In this document: one piece after another, positions 41,540-49,940 of the stretch
How positions within the stretch are numbered: the stretch's first letter is position 1
Layout: each line of letters opens with the position of its first letter
NCBI RefSeq assembly: GCF_900112845.1
Contig: NZ_FONG01000001.1
Location: 620,001-684,000 of the forward strand
Reading direction: 5' to 3'
DNA length: 64,000 nt
From: Actinacidiphila alni
Lineage (GTDB): Bacteria; Actinomycetota; Actinomycetes; Streptomycetales; Streptomycetaceae
Notes under the pieces: generated by a model
Databases searched by the model: none
The model's input: the letters and a program-made list of their open reading frames with translations, nothing else
Told to the model about the DNA's origin: nothing
Translations under genes and position numbers: made by a program

Positions 41540-42700
41540 ATGCCGACCACCGGGCAGAACGCCCCGATCGACGTACCCCGCGGTCTCAAGGGCGTGATCG
41601 TCACCGACACATCCATCGGCGACGTCCGCGGGACCGAGGGCTTCTACCACTACCGGGAGTTCTCGGCCGTGGAACTGGCCGACAGCCGCGGCTTCGAGGA
41701 CGTCTGGCACCTGATGTTCCACGGGACGCTTCCCGACGCCGCCGAACGCGCCGCGTTCACCGCGCGCACCGCCGCCCTTCGGCACCTGCCCGCCGACGTG
41801 GCCGACGCCCTCCCGGTGATCGCGCGCGGCAGCGTCCTGTCCGGGCCGCTCGCCGGGCTGCGGACCGCGCTGTCGCTGACCGGCGCCTCGGCCGGCTTCC
41901 GGCCGCTGTACGACATCGCGCCCGACCGGCGCCGCGCCGACGCGCTGGCCGCCTGCGCCGTCGTACCGACCCTGCTCACCGCGCTGTACCGGCTCGGCCA
42001 GGGCCTCGCGCCGATCGAACCGCGCGACGACCTGCCCTATGCGGCGAATTACCTCTACATGCTGACCGGCGAGGAGCCCGACCCGGTGCGGGCCCGCGCG
42101 ATCGAGCGCTATCTGATCTCGACCGTCGACCACGGCTTCAACGCGTCCACCTTCACCGCCCGCGTCATCGCCTCCACCGGCGCGGACCTGGCCGCCTGCC
42201 TGGTCGGCGCGATCGGCGCGCTGTCCGGGCCGCTGCACGGCGGCGCCCCCAGCCGCGCGCTCGACACGCTCGACGCCATCGGCAGCCCCGACCGGATCGA
42301 CGGCTGGCTGCGCGAGCACATCGAGGCGGGCGACCGGATCATGGGCTTCGGCCACCCCGTCTACCGCACCGAGGACCCGCGCTCGCGGATGCTCAAGGGC
42401 ATCGCACGCGGCTTCGGCGGCGATCTGGTGGACTTCGCCGTGCAGGTGGAGGCGCGCGCCGAGGCGCTGCTCGCGGAGCTGAAGCCCGGCCGCGAACTGC
42501 ACATCAATGTCGAGTTCTACGCCGGTGTCGTGATGGAGCTGTGCGGGCTGCCGCGCGAGATGTTCACGCCCACCTTCGCCGCCGCCCGCGTCGTCGGCTG
42601 GAGCGCCAACATCCTGGAGCAGGCCGAGGACAGCAAGATCATCCGGCCGTCCGCGCGCTATGTCGGCCCGCCGCCGCCCCGGCCGGTGGCCGCCGCCTGA
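41540..42700 (+). CDS. Citrate synthase/2-methylcitrate synthase
   Basis: 386 residues, single-domain citrate synthase. H233 (GPLHGG) and H272 (GFGHPVYRTEDPRSR) are present, but the usual catalytic aspartate is glutamate, E325 in NVEFYAG. That change is found in some citrate/methylcitrate synthases, so activity is still plausible. A very strong ribosome site (AAGGAGGAC) precedes the ATG. It condenses acetyl-CoA or propionyl-CoA with oxaloacetate. The divergent HTH-citrate synthase is its likely regulator or partner. Confidence 0.9.
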   Translation: MPTTGQNAPIDVPRGLKGVIVTDTSIGDVRGTEGFYHYREFSAVELADSRGFEDVWHLMFHGTLPDAAERAAFTARTAALRHLPADVADALPVIARGSVLSGPLAGLRTALSLTGASAGFRPLYDIAPDRRRADALAACAVVPTLLTALYRLGQGLAPIEPRDDLPYAANYLYMLTGEEPDPVRARAIERYLISTVDHGFNASTFTARVIASTGADLAACLVGAIGALSGPLHGGAPSRALDTLDAIGSPDRIDGWLREHIEAGDRIMGFGHPVYRTEDPRSRMLKGIARGFGGDLVDFAVQVEARAEALLAELKPGRELHINVEFYAGVVMELCGLPREMFTPTFAAARVVGWSANILEQAEDSKIIRPSARYVGPPPPRPVAAA

Positions 42701-42776
42701 CCGGAGGGGGCGTGGGAGGGGGCCCGGCCCAGAGCGAACCGGGGGAGGGGTGTGCCGGGGGGAGGGGTGTGTCGCA

Positions 42777-42796
42777 TACCGACCAGTCGGTAATAT
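42777..42796 (+). promoter_or_regulatory. TetR-type operator overlapping a promoter
   Basis: TACCGAC-CA-GTCGGTA (42777-42792) is a perfect 16-bp palindrome of the type bound by TetR-family repressors. TAATAT (42791-42796) is a good -10 box just behind it. The gene start is 41 bp further on. No TetR gene is adjacent. Confidence 0.75.
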
Positions 42797-42836
42797 CTGC
42801 TCGGTCAGGATGTCACCACCACCCCGAGGAGTCGAC

Positions 42837-43790
42837 GTGCGCGCGATCCAGATCACCGAATTCGGCGGCCCCGAGGTGCTGCGCGAGACGGAACTGCCCG
42901 ACCCCGTCGCGGGCCCGGGGCAGCTCCTGGTGGACGTGGACGCCGCCGGCGTCAACTACGCCGACACCCACACCGTCGAGGACTCCTACCTCGCCCGCTC
43001 CGTGCTCCCGCTGGTCCCCGGCGCCGAGGTGGTCGGCCGCACCGCCGACGGCCGCCGCGTCGTCGCCCTGACCGACCACGGCGGATACGCCCAGAAGGCC
43101 GTCGTCGAGGAACACCTCGCCCACGACGTGCCCGACGGCGTCACCGACGGTCAGGCGCTCGCGCTCGTCGTCCAGGGCCTCACCGCCTGGCACCTGCTGC
43201 GCACCTCGGGCCGGCTCGCCGAGGGCGAGAGCGTCGTGGTGCACGCGGCGGCCGGCGGCACCGGCTCGCTCGCCGTGCAGCTCGCCAAGGCGTTCGGCGC
43301 CGGCCGGGTCATCGCCACCGCGTCCTCCAAGGACAAGCGCGACCTCGCGCTGGAACTCGGCGCGGACATCGCCGTGGACGCGGACCCGGAGGGTCTGAAG
43401 GACCGTCTGATCGAGGCCAACGGCGGCAAGAAGGTCGACATCGTGCTGGAGATGACCGGCGGCCCGGTCTTCGACGCCTCGCTCGCCGCGCTCGCGCCGT
43501 TCGGCCGTCTCGTCACCTACGGCATGGCCTCCAGGACGCCCCCGACACCGGTGCAGGCCGCGCAGCTCATGGGCCGCTCCCGGGCCGTCGTCGGCTTCTG
43601 GCTGATGCACTGCCTGGGCCGCCCGGGGATGTACCGCGAGCCGATGGCGGAGATCCTGGCGATGACCGCGGCGGGCCGCCTCGTCCCGCGGGTCGGCGGC
43701 GTCTATCCGCTGTCCGAGGCCGCCAGGGCCCACCAGGACCTGCGGTCCCGGCAAACCTTCGGCAAATTGGTGCTCGATGTACGGGCCTGA
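42837..43790 (+). CDS. Quinone oxidoreductase-like zinc-independent alcohol dehydrogenase (MDR family)
   Basis: 317 residues. The N-terminal GroES-like fold (ITEFGGPEVL, AAGVNYADT) and NADPH-binding site (VHAAAGGTGSLAVQLAKA) match the quinone reductase subgroup of medium-chain reductases. It lacks the structural zinc cysteines. It reduces quinones or reactive enones with NADPH. The GTG start follows GAGGAG. A perfect TetR-type palindrome covers its promoter. Confidence 0.92.
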   Translation: MRAIQITEFGGPEVLRETELPDPVAGPGQLLVDVDAAGVNYADTHTVEDSYLARSVLPLVPGAEVVGRTADGRRVVALTDHGGYAQKAVVEEHLAHDVPDGVTDGQALALVVQGLTAWHLLRTSGRLAEGESVVVHAAAGGTGSLAVQLAKAFGAGRVIATASSKDKRDLALELGADIAVDADPEGLKDRLIEANGGKKVDIVLEMTGGPVFDASLAALAPFGRLVTYGMASRTPPTPVQAAQLMGRSRAVVGFWLMHCLGRPGMYREPMAEILAMTAAGRLVPRVGGVYPLSEAARAHQDLRSRQTFGKLVLDVRA

Positions 43791-43897
43791 GCGGAACCGA
43801 CGGGCTCGTCGTAGTCGTTGAACCGGGTGCACACTCGACATCGAGGCACGACGGACCGTCTCCAGCGGTCCGCGCCCCGTACGTCTCGGGAGGGGCC

Positions 43898-44803
43898 ATG
43901 GACCGCAACTGTTTCGCCGACGACCGGGGGCTGACCACCCGCATGGTGGTCACGATGTTCCTGATCGGTCTGCTCTACGTCGTCTTCGTGGGCGCCCTGC
44001 TGGCCCTGCTGCGCGGATCCTGGCCGCTGATCCTGGTGATCGCGGGCATCCTCTTCGTCGCGCAGTTCTGGTTCAGCGACCGCATCGCCGCCTTCAGCAT
44101 GGGCGCCAAGGAAGTCACCCCGGAACAGGCGCCGGAGCTGCACGGCGTCGTGGACCGAATCTGCGCGCTCGCCGACATGCCCAAGCCCCGTGTCGCCATC
44201 GCCGACTCCGACGTGCCCAACGCCTTCGCCACCGGCTGCAATCAGAAGAACACCACGGTGTGCGCCACCACCGGACTGCTGCGCCGCCTGGAGCCCGACG
44301 AGCTGGAGGGCGTCATCGCCCACGAGCTGTCCCATGTGGCGCACAAGGACGTGGCGGTCATGACGATCGCGTCCTTCCTCGGCATCCTCGCCGGCGTCAT
44401 CACCCGGATCGGGCTCTACGGCGGCTTCCGCCGGGTGCGCGGTCCCGGCACCGCCGTCATAGCGATCGCGATCCCGCTGGTCAGCGCCGTCGTCTACGCC
44501 ATCAGCTTCCTGCTCACCCGGATGCTGTCGCGCTACCGCGAGCTGTCCGCCGACCGCAGCGCCGCGCTGCTCACCGGCCGCCCCTCGGCGCTGGCCTCGG
44601 CACTCACCAAGGTCACCGGTCAGCTCGCCGCGATCCCGACCAAGGACCTGCGCAAGGCCGAGCCGTTCAACGCGTTCTACTTCGCGCCCGCGCTCACCTC
44701 CGGCGCCGGCTCCCGCTTCTCCCGGCTGCTGTCCACCCACCCCACCCTGGACGCGCGGCTGGAGCAGCTCGGCCGGATCACCCGTGAACTGGACCGCCAC
44801 TGA
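43898..44803 (+). CDS. htpX: HtpX-type M48 membrane zinc metalloprotease
   Basis: 301 residues. Two N-terminal membrane helices (about 14-60) precede the cytosolic catalytic part with HELSH (H142, E143, H146), and two more helices follow (about 158-205). The third zinc ligand region is YRELSADRSAA. HtpX degrades damaged membrane proteins. Its stop overlaps the PspAB-like gene by one base (TGATG), a pairing known in actinomycetes, pointing to an envelope-stress unit. Confidence 0.93.
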   Translation: MDRNCFADDRGLTTRMVVTMFLIGLLYVVFVGALLALLRGSWPLILVIAGILFVAQFWFSDRIAAFSMGAKEVTPEQAPELHGVVDRICALADMPKPRVAIADSDVPNAFATGCNQKNTTVCATTGLLRRLEPDELEGVIAHELSHVAHKDVAVMTIASFLGILAGVITRIGLYGGFRRVRGPGTAVIAIAIPLVSAVVYAISFLLTRMLSRYRELSADRSAALLTGRPSALASALTKVTGQLAAIPTKDLRKAEPFNAFYFAPALTSGAGSRFSRLLSTHPTLDARLEQLGRITRELDRH

Positions 44804-45354
44804 TGGGACTGCTGGACGTCCTCCTCGGCCGGAGCAAGCCGGTCAGGCCCGATCTCGACCAGCTCTTCGGCCTCAGCTCGGCGGCCATCACCCTCGAAGC
44901 GGCGAGCGAGCTGCGGCCCACCGGTCTCGGCTCGGTCTGCTTCGCGGCCGTCGAGGGCGGCGCCTTCGCCGAGATCCAGCAGGATCTGCGGGCCCTGGTC
45001 GGCGCCGAGGCCAGCCAGGACTCCTACGGCTACACCTGGCTGCTCGCCCGCCGCGAACCGACGGAGATCATCGATCTCGTCACCGATCTGCACGCCGTCA
45101 ACTCCGCCTTGGAGGAACGCGGCTTCGGCCCGCAGTTGCTCTGTTCGCTGCTCGGCTTCAAGGACGCCGCGGGCCACTCGCTCGCGCTCGTCTACCTCTA
45201 CAAGCGCGGCTCCTTCTACCCCTTCGCGCCGCTGCCCGGCGAGAAGCGGGACAACGCGCTGGAGCTCCAGGTCAAGGCCCTGGTCGCCAACGACCTGCGG
45301 GTGGAGAACGACCTGTCGCGCTGGTTCCCGGTGTGGGGCGCGCCGGGCCTGTGA
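44803..45354 (+). CDS. PspAB-like protein linked to HtpX
   Basis: 183 residues, soluble. It starts MGLLDVLLGRSKPVRPDLDQ and has conserved LGSVCFAAVEGGAFAE and YGYTWLLARREPTEIIDLVT. I recognise it as the PspA-associated protein found next to HtpX in actinomycetes, from memory of that gene pair. It is translationally coupled to htpX and probably adapts its activity under membrane stress; the biochemistry is unknown. Confidence 0.72.
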   Translation: MGLLDVLLGRSKPVRPDLDQLFGLSSAAITLEAASELRPTGLGSVCFAAVEGGAFAEIQQDLRALVGAEASQDSYGYTWLLARREPTEIIDLVTDLHAVNSALEERGFGPQLLCSLLGFKDAAGHSLALVYLYKRGSFYPFAPLPGEKRDNALELQVKALVANDLRVENDLSRWFPVWGAPGL

Positions 45355-45440
45355 CCCGCCGCCGCATCCCGCCGTCGCCGTCCTAGGCTGATCCCCGGAT
45401 CCCCCGATTCCTGCCGAACCACCAGGAAAGGTGCACACGT

Positions 45441-45881
45441 ATGACGTCCTACGATCCCGCCAAGGTGAAGGTCAGCCCCGAGCAGTGGGTGGCCGACCAG
45501 GCCCGCCTCTACGAGGAGTCCGACGGCACCGAAGGCACCGACCTCAACGGCTCGCCCTGCCTGCTCCTGGACTACCAGGGCCGGCGCAGCGGCGACTGGC
45601 TGCGCACCGTGCTCATCTACGGCCGGGACGGCGACGACTATCTGATCGTCGCCTCGAAGGGCGGCGCCCCCGAGCACCCCCTGTGGTACCTCAGCCTCCA
45701 GGCCAACCCCGAGGTCCACGTCCGCGTCCTCGGTGAGCGCTTCACCGCCCGCGCCGAGACGCTGTCGGCGCAGGACAAGGCCCGCGTATGGCCCCATCTG
45801 CTCGATGTCTACGCGCCCTACGCCGACTATCAGAAGAAGACCGACCGCGAGATCCCGGTGGTCCGCCTCAGCCGGGTCTGA
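45441..45881 (+). CDS. Deazaflavin (F420)-dependent nitroreductase-family protein
   Basis: 146 residues of the split beta-barrel DDN type. RTVLIYGRDGDDYLIVASKG and WYLSLQANPEVHVRVLGERF are the family's cofactor-binding strands. Such enzymes use F420H2 to reduce quinones or nitro compounds and may protect against oxidants. It stands alone and is followed by a strong terminator. Confidence 0.9.
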   Translation: MTSYDPAKVKVSPEQWVADQARLYEESDGTEGTDLNGSPCLLLDYQGRRSGDWLRTVLIYGRDGDDYLIVASKGGAPEHPLWYLSLQANPEVHVRVLGERFTARAETLSAQDKARVWPHLLDVYAPYADYQKKTDREIPVVRLSRV

Positions 45882-45895
45882 CCGCAAGGCACGAC

Positions 45896-45933
45896 GCGTA
45901 AGGGGCGACCACCCAGGTGGTCGCCCCTTACGC
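45896..45933. terminator. Perfect 18-bp bidirectional terminator
   Basis: Arms 45896-45913 and 45916-45933 are fully complementary with only CA between them (in practice a 4-nt loop). It lies between the nitroreductase gene and the convergent MFS gene. Confidence 0.88.
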
Positions 45934-45952
45934 ATGTGCCGCTCACCGCCGG

Positions 45953-47404
45953 TCAGTGCGCGGACCTCGTGCGCCGCAAGCCGATCGTCAGCGCCGCGAG
46001 GGCCAGTTCGAGGCCGAGCAGGAACGCCAGCCCCAGACCGAAGGCGTGCGGGTAACCTCCGTGCGCCCCGTCGCCGACCGCGCCGTAGAAGATGATGCCG
46101 ATCACGGCGATGCCGAGCGCGCCGCTGATCTGCTGGATGGTGGCGACCACCCCGGAGGCCGAACCGACAAGACCGGCAGGGACGGTGGCCAGCGCGTCAT
46201 GGGTGAGCGGGGCGATGACCATGCCCATCCCGACGCCGTCCACGACGAGTCCGGGGACCAGCTCCCACAGGCTGCCCGTGCTGCCCGAGCGGTGCGCCGC
46301 CGCCCACAGCAGTCCGAGACCCGCGGCCATCGTCAGCGCTCCGGCCGGGACCGTACGGCTGCCGAGCCGGGCGGCCAGCCGGTGCGCGGTGGTGGAGGTC
46401 AGCAGATAGCCGCCGCCGATCGCCAGGAACACCGTCCCGGAGTGCAGCGCGTCCAGGCCGCGGCCCGCCTGCAGATACAGCGCGAGGATCAGGAAGAACG
46501 AGCCCTGCCCCGACCAGAAGAGGAACTGCGCGAGCGCGCCGGGCCCGAAGCCGCGCTGCCGGAACAGCTCCATGTTCAGCACCGGGTCCCCGCCGCGCCG
46601 GCCGAGCCGGTCCTGGTGCCGGAAGAAGACGGTGAACACGGCGGCGGACGCGGCCAGGCACAGCCAGGTCCACAGTGGCCAGCCCGCCGTGCGCCCCTGG
46701 ATCAGCGGCAGCACCAGCGCGACGACCGCCGCCGTGGACAGCACCACACCGACGAGGTCGAGCCGGGGCCTGCGCGGCGCCCGGGACTCGGCCAGCGCCC
46801 GCGGCACCAGGGCCAGTGCCAGCAGGCCGACCGGCAGATTGATCAGGAAGCACGCGCGCCAGCCGAGCCCGAACACGTCGGCCTTGATCAGCAGCCCGCC
46901 GATCAGCTGCCCGAACACCGCACCGATCCCCATCGTCAGCCCGTACATGCTGAAGGCACGGGCCTGCGCCTTCCCCGCGTACGCGGTCTGCAGGATCGAC
47001 AGCACCTGCGGGCTCATCAGCGCCGCCGACAGACCCTGGAGGACCCGCGCCGCGACCAGCGAACCGGAGGTCGGCGCCAGACCGCAGGCCGCCGAGGTGA
47101 CGGTGAACAGGGCGAGGCCGACCGCGAACATCCGGCGGCGGCCGAAGATGTCGCCGAGCCGTCCGGCGGTGATCAGACCGGTGGCGACCGCGAGCCCGAA
47201 GCCGGCGACCACCCACTGGATCGCGGCGGTGCTCGCGTCGAGATCGCTCTGCACGGCGGGGATCGCCACATTGACGATGAAGATGTCGAGCGAGGTCATG
47301 AAAGTCGCGGCCAGCAGGACGAGCAGGCCCAGGCCGGACCGTTCGGCGGCCGGCGGGCCGCCCCGGCGCGCGGGCGGGGTGACGGTGGTGGTGGCCGAGG
47401 CCAT
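45953..47404 (-). CDS. MFS drug/proton antiporter, DHA2 (14-helix) type
   Basis: 483 residues with about 14 membrane spans. The DHA2 signature DIFIVNVAIPAVQSDLDAS and the loop motif GRLGDIFGRRRMF are clear. Members export hydrophobic drugs or dyes using the proton gradient. It probably forms an operon with the upstream SnoaL-like gene (87-bp gap). The end of the gene meets a terminator shared with the nitroreductase. Confidence 0.94.
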   Translation of the reverse strand: MASATTTVTPPARRGGPPAAERSGLGLLVLLAATFMTSLDIFIVNVAIPAVQSDLDASTAAIQWVVAGFGLAVATGLITAGRLGDIFGRRRMFAVGLALFTVTSAACGLAPTSGSLVAARVLQGLSAALMSPQVLSILQTAYAGKAQARAFSMYGLTMGIGAVFGQLIGGLLIKADVFGLGWRACFLINLPVGLLALALVPRALAESRAPRRPRLDLVGVVLSTAAVVALVLPLIQGRTAGWPLWTWLCLAASAAVFTVFFRHQDRLGRRGGDPVLNMELFRQRGFGPGALAQFLFWSGQGSFFLILALYLQAGRGLDALHSGTVFLAIGGGYLLTSTTAHRLAARLGSRTVPAGALTMAAGLGLLWAAAHRSGSTGSLWELVPGLVVDGVGMGMVIAPLTHDALATVPAGLVGSASGVVATIQQISGALGIAVIGIIFYGAVGDGAHGGYPHAFGLGLAFLLGLELALAALTIGLRRTRSAH

Positions 47405-47491
47405 GGCGGAACTCCTGTCGCGGTGAAGGGGAGTGAGCGGCGGGCACGGGGGGAGGGGCGGTTCCCGGCGGACACCGCCCCTCCGGTCGGC

Positions 47492-47857
47492 TCAGGCGCC
47501 GGCCGGGACCTTGTCGAGGAAGCCCTGGACGCTGTGCACGAGGCCGTCGTCACCGATCTCGACCACGTCGAAGCCGATCACCGCCGACTCGCCGCCTGCC
47601 GGCCCCAACTCCCAGGTGAAACGGGCCAGGTGGTGGTGCGTGTCGACGGCGCCGAGCGTGAGGACGAAGCCGGGGAACTGCTCCTGGACCGCGGCCACCA
47701 CCGCGTCGAAGGCGGCGCGGCCCGTGACGTCGGCCAGCGGATCGGTGTAGCGGGCGTCGGCGGCGAGGATCTCGTCGACCAGAAGGCGCCGGGCGGCCGG
47801 GTCGGTCTCGTTCCAGACGGCGATGTAGCGCTGGACCAGGTGCTGGTTGTCACTCAT
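47492..47857 (-). CDS. SnoaL/NTF2-like protein
   Basis: 121 residues. RYIAVWNETDPAARRLLVDE and RYTDPLADVTGRAAFDAVV are typical of the SnoaL-like/NTF2 fold, whose members are cyclases, isomerases or ligand-binding proteins. It is upstream of the MFS exporter on the same strand, so it may modify or bind an exported compound. The ATG at 47857 is preferred over a longer frame because the fold starts there. Confidence 0.85.
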   Translation of the reverse strand: MSDNQHLVQRYIAVWNETDPAARRLLVDEILAADARYTDPLADVTGRAAFDAVVAAVQEQFPGFVLTLGAVDTHHHLARFTWELGPAGGESAVIGFDVVEIGDDGLVHSVQGFLDKVPAGA

Positions 47858-47972
47858 GACTGATGTCTCCCTGCGTTGTGCGGCGTCGGATCGCGCCGTG
47901 TTCTCGCAGGTCAAGACGGTACGGACGGGCTCGCGTCGGCGAATCAGTCATCGTTGGGTACTTCGGCGGCCG

Positions 47973-47987
47973 GTGACCGGTCATGAC
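47973..47987. promoter_or_regulatory. Overlapping palindromes before the SnoaL-MFS unit
   Basis: TGACCGGTCATGACC holds two overlapping perfect 10-bp palindromes (TGACCGGTCA and GGTCATGACC), that is, three alternating half-sites. It lies 116 bp upstream of the SnoaL-like start and downstream of the TPR regulator gene. It is a candidate operator for exporter induction. Confidence 0.5.
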
Positions 47988-48074
47988 CGCCGGGGCCGCG
48001 CCCTCGTATGGGTCACGCGGACGCCCAGCGCCCCGGGGAGCGGCCCGCCCGGCGGGCCGCCACGGAGGCGGAGA

Positions 48075-49697
48075 TCAGCGCGCCGCGTCCAGCCGGACCT
48101 TCAGCGCGTCCAGGGTGTCGGCGATGCGCGGCGAACCGCACAGCCGGGACAGCCGCGCCGCCTCGCGGCCGAGCGACCGCGCGCCCTCCAGATCGCCGGT
48201 CAGGGCGCGGGCGGTCGCGGCGCGCGCGGAGTACAGGCAGCGGTCGCGGACGTACGAGGCGTCCTGCATGGCCAGCGCCTGTTCCAGCAGCGGCCTGGCC
48301 TCGTGCGCGTGCCCGAGGTCGAGCAGCGACTGGCCGCTCTGCGCGGCCAGTTCCACGGTGTCGAACCAGTAGAGCCAGGACGGCCCCGACTCCCGCTCCG
48401 CCAGGTCCAGTTGGCGTTCCGCCTCGGCGACCGCGCGCCGCGAGGGACCGTCGGCGCCGACCGCGGCGTGCGCCCGGCTGAGCCTGCTGGCGGCCAGCGC
48501 GCGCACCGCCGGGGGAGCGCCGCCGGCCGCCCGTACCCCCGCCTCTGCCGCGGCCACCGCGTCCCGCGGCCGGCCCGCGATCACCGCGTGCAGCGCGAGG
48601 CCGCCCCACAGCGCCACCGCGAGCGAGCGGTCGCCCGCGCTGTGCGCGAGCCGCAGCCCGGTCAGATAGTGCCGCTGCGCGGCGCCGTGCCGGCCGGTGT
48701 CGGTGGCCGCCCAGCCGCCGAGCTGCGCCAGATCGGCGGCGACCCGCAACAGCCGTCCCTCGTGCGCCCGTTCGTGCTGGCCGCGGTGCAACAGGCCGCG
48801 CACCATCCGCAGATCGGCCTCCACGCGATGCCGTACGGACGCGCCGCCGAGCCGGTCGTCGAGCTTGCGCAGCCCCAGCACCCCGGCCTCGAGCCACTCG
48901 ATCACGGGCCGGTCCACCACGGCCGCCGCCAGGGTGGCGTCGACAGCGTTGTCGGGAAGCGCCGTCGCGGCGGTCGCCTGCCGCGGTACGCGTTCCGGCC
49001 GGGGGGCGGGTATCGCCTCGTCGTCCCAGTGCCCGGCCACAGCGGCCGACGCCGTACCGCGGTCCGTGCCCTTGCCCGTACGCCGGGCCGCCTTCGCCGG
49101 ATCGGTGACCGCCTGGCCGCCGGGATGCGCGCCGGCCGGGTGCACGGCCGTGCCCGTAGTCCCGCCCGCGCTCGTCGGCCGGCCCGGGCCGGGGCCCGTG
49201 TCCGCGCTCGGGCCCGCGGAACCGGCCGCCGTGCCTTCCGCGCCTGCCGCGTCCCAGTCCGCGATGGCGTCGAGCAGCGCCTGCTCGTCCGCGATGGGGT
49301 AACCACGAGGGTCGCCCGTGCCGTTGTCCAGCAGCGCGGTCAGCGCGGTGAGGCTGCCCTCGGTGGTCCACGGCAGCCCGTCCGGCATGCCGCCGTGCGC
49401 GGGGAGCCAGCGCGGCCAGGGCCGCAACTCCAGTTCCCTGGCCGGGATTCCGAGCGCGCGGGCCAGCGCGCGCTGGCTGTCCGCCTCCGGCACGACACCC
49501 CAGTGCTCCCAGCGCCAGACCTTCTCCCGGCGGGCCGCCATCGGCACTCCGAGGATCCGCGCGTTGTCGGCTATGACCCGGGCCAGGTCCTGGTAGCTCC
49601 AGCCGTGTCTTCGCCGTACATACGCCAGCGGGTGAGTGGAGGCGGCAGCACTCTGCCGTTCCTCCGCGTCCGCACCGCTCACGCTCCCGCCGTCCAT
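48075..49697 (-). CDS. HTH/TPR transcriptional regulator
   Basis: 540 residues. The N-terminus holds a Cro/C1-type helix-turn-helix (HPLAYVRRRHGWSYQDLARV, then REKVWRWEHWGVVP). A long Pro/Ala/Gly/Thr-rich linker (about 150-240) leads to a helical TPR-like array that continues to the end (AQRHYLTGLRLAHSAGDRSL, LLDLGHAHEARPLLEQALAM). The layout matches a large Streptomyces regulator group related to NsdA-type proteins. The ATG at 49697 is preferred to a longer frame because it gives a clean HTH start with an AGGTGA site. Confidence 0.82.
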   Translation of the reverse strand: MDGGSVSGADAEERQSAAASTHPLAYVRRRHGWSYQDLARVIADNARILGVPMAARREKVWRWEHWGVVPEADSQRALARALGIPARELELRPWPRWLPAHGGMPDGLPWTTEGSLTALTALLDNGTGDPRGYPIADEQALLDAIADWDAAGAEGTAAGSAGPSADTGPGPGRPTSAGGTTGTAVHPAGAHPGGQAVTDPAKAARRTGKGTDRGTASAAVAGHWDDEAIPAPRPERVPRQATAATALPDNAVDATLAAAVVDRPVIEWLEAGVLGLRKLDDRLGGASVRHRVEADLRMVRGLLHRGQHERAHEGRLLRVAADLAQLGGWAATDTGRHGAAQRHYLTGLRLAHSAGDRSLAVALWGGLALHAVIAGRPRDAVAAAEAGVRAAGGAPPAVRALAASRLSRAHAAVGADGPSRRAVAEAERQLDLAERESGPSWLYWFDTVELAAQSGQSLLDLGHAHEARPLLEQALAMQDASYVRDRCLYSARAATARALTGDLEGARSLGREAARLSRLCGSPRIADTLDALKVRLDAAR

Positions 49698-49940
49698 GTC
49701 ACCTGGTCCCCTGGTCCCCGCCGCGCGACGCCGCAACACCTTGATCGGCCTGACGAATATCAGGAGTACGGCCGCCCGCGCAGCCGAACCCCCGCATCCT
49801 TCCCGTTCCGTGTCCCAAACCCCCGCCACCCTACGGGACTACAACGAGACAACAGGCCCGGCCTTGATGCCACCCCGTGCCGACCGATTGGCTGTGCGTG
49901 ATCACATGACGTCACGCGCGCCGTGGAGGGCTACCCGCGG

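Noticed and set aside
41540..42700. Catalytically dead citrate synthase because D is replaced by E
   Set aside because: Glutamate at this position occurs in some citrate/methylcitrate synthases and both histidines are present, so inactivity cannot be claimed.
47492..47857. SnoaL-like protein as part of a polyketide cluster
   Set aside because: No synthase, tailoring or resistance genes typical of such a cluster are within the window.
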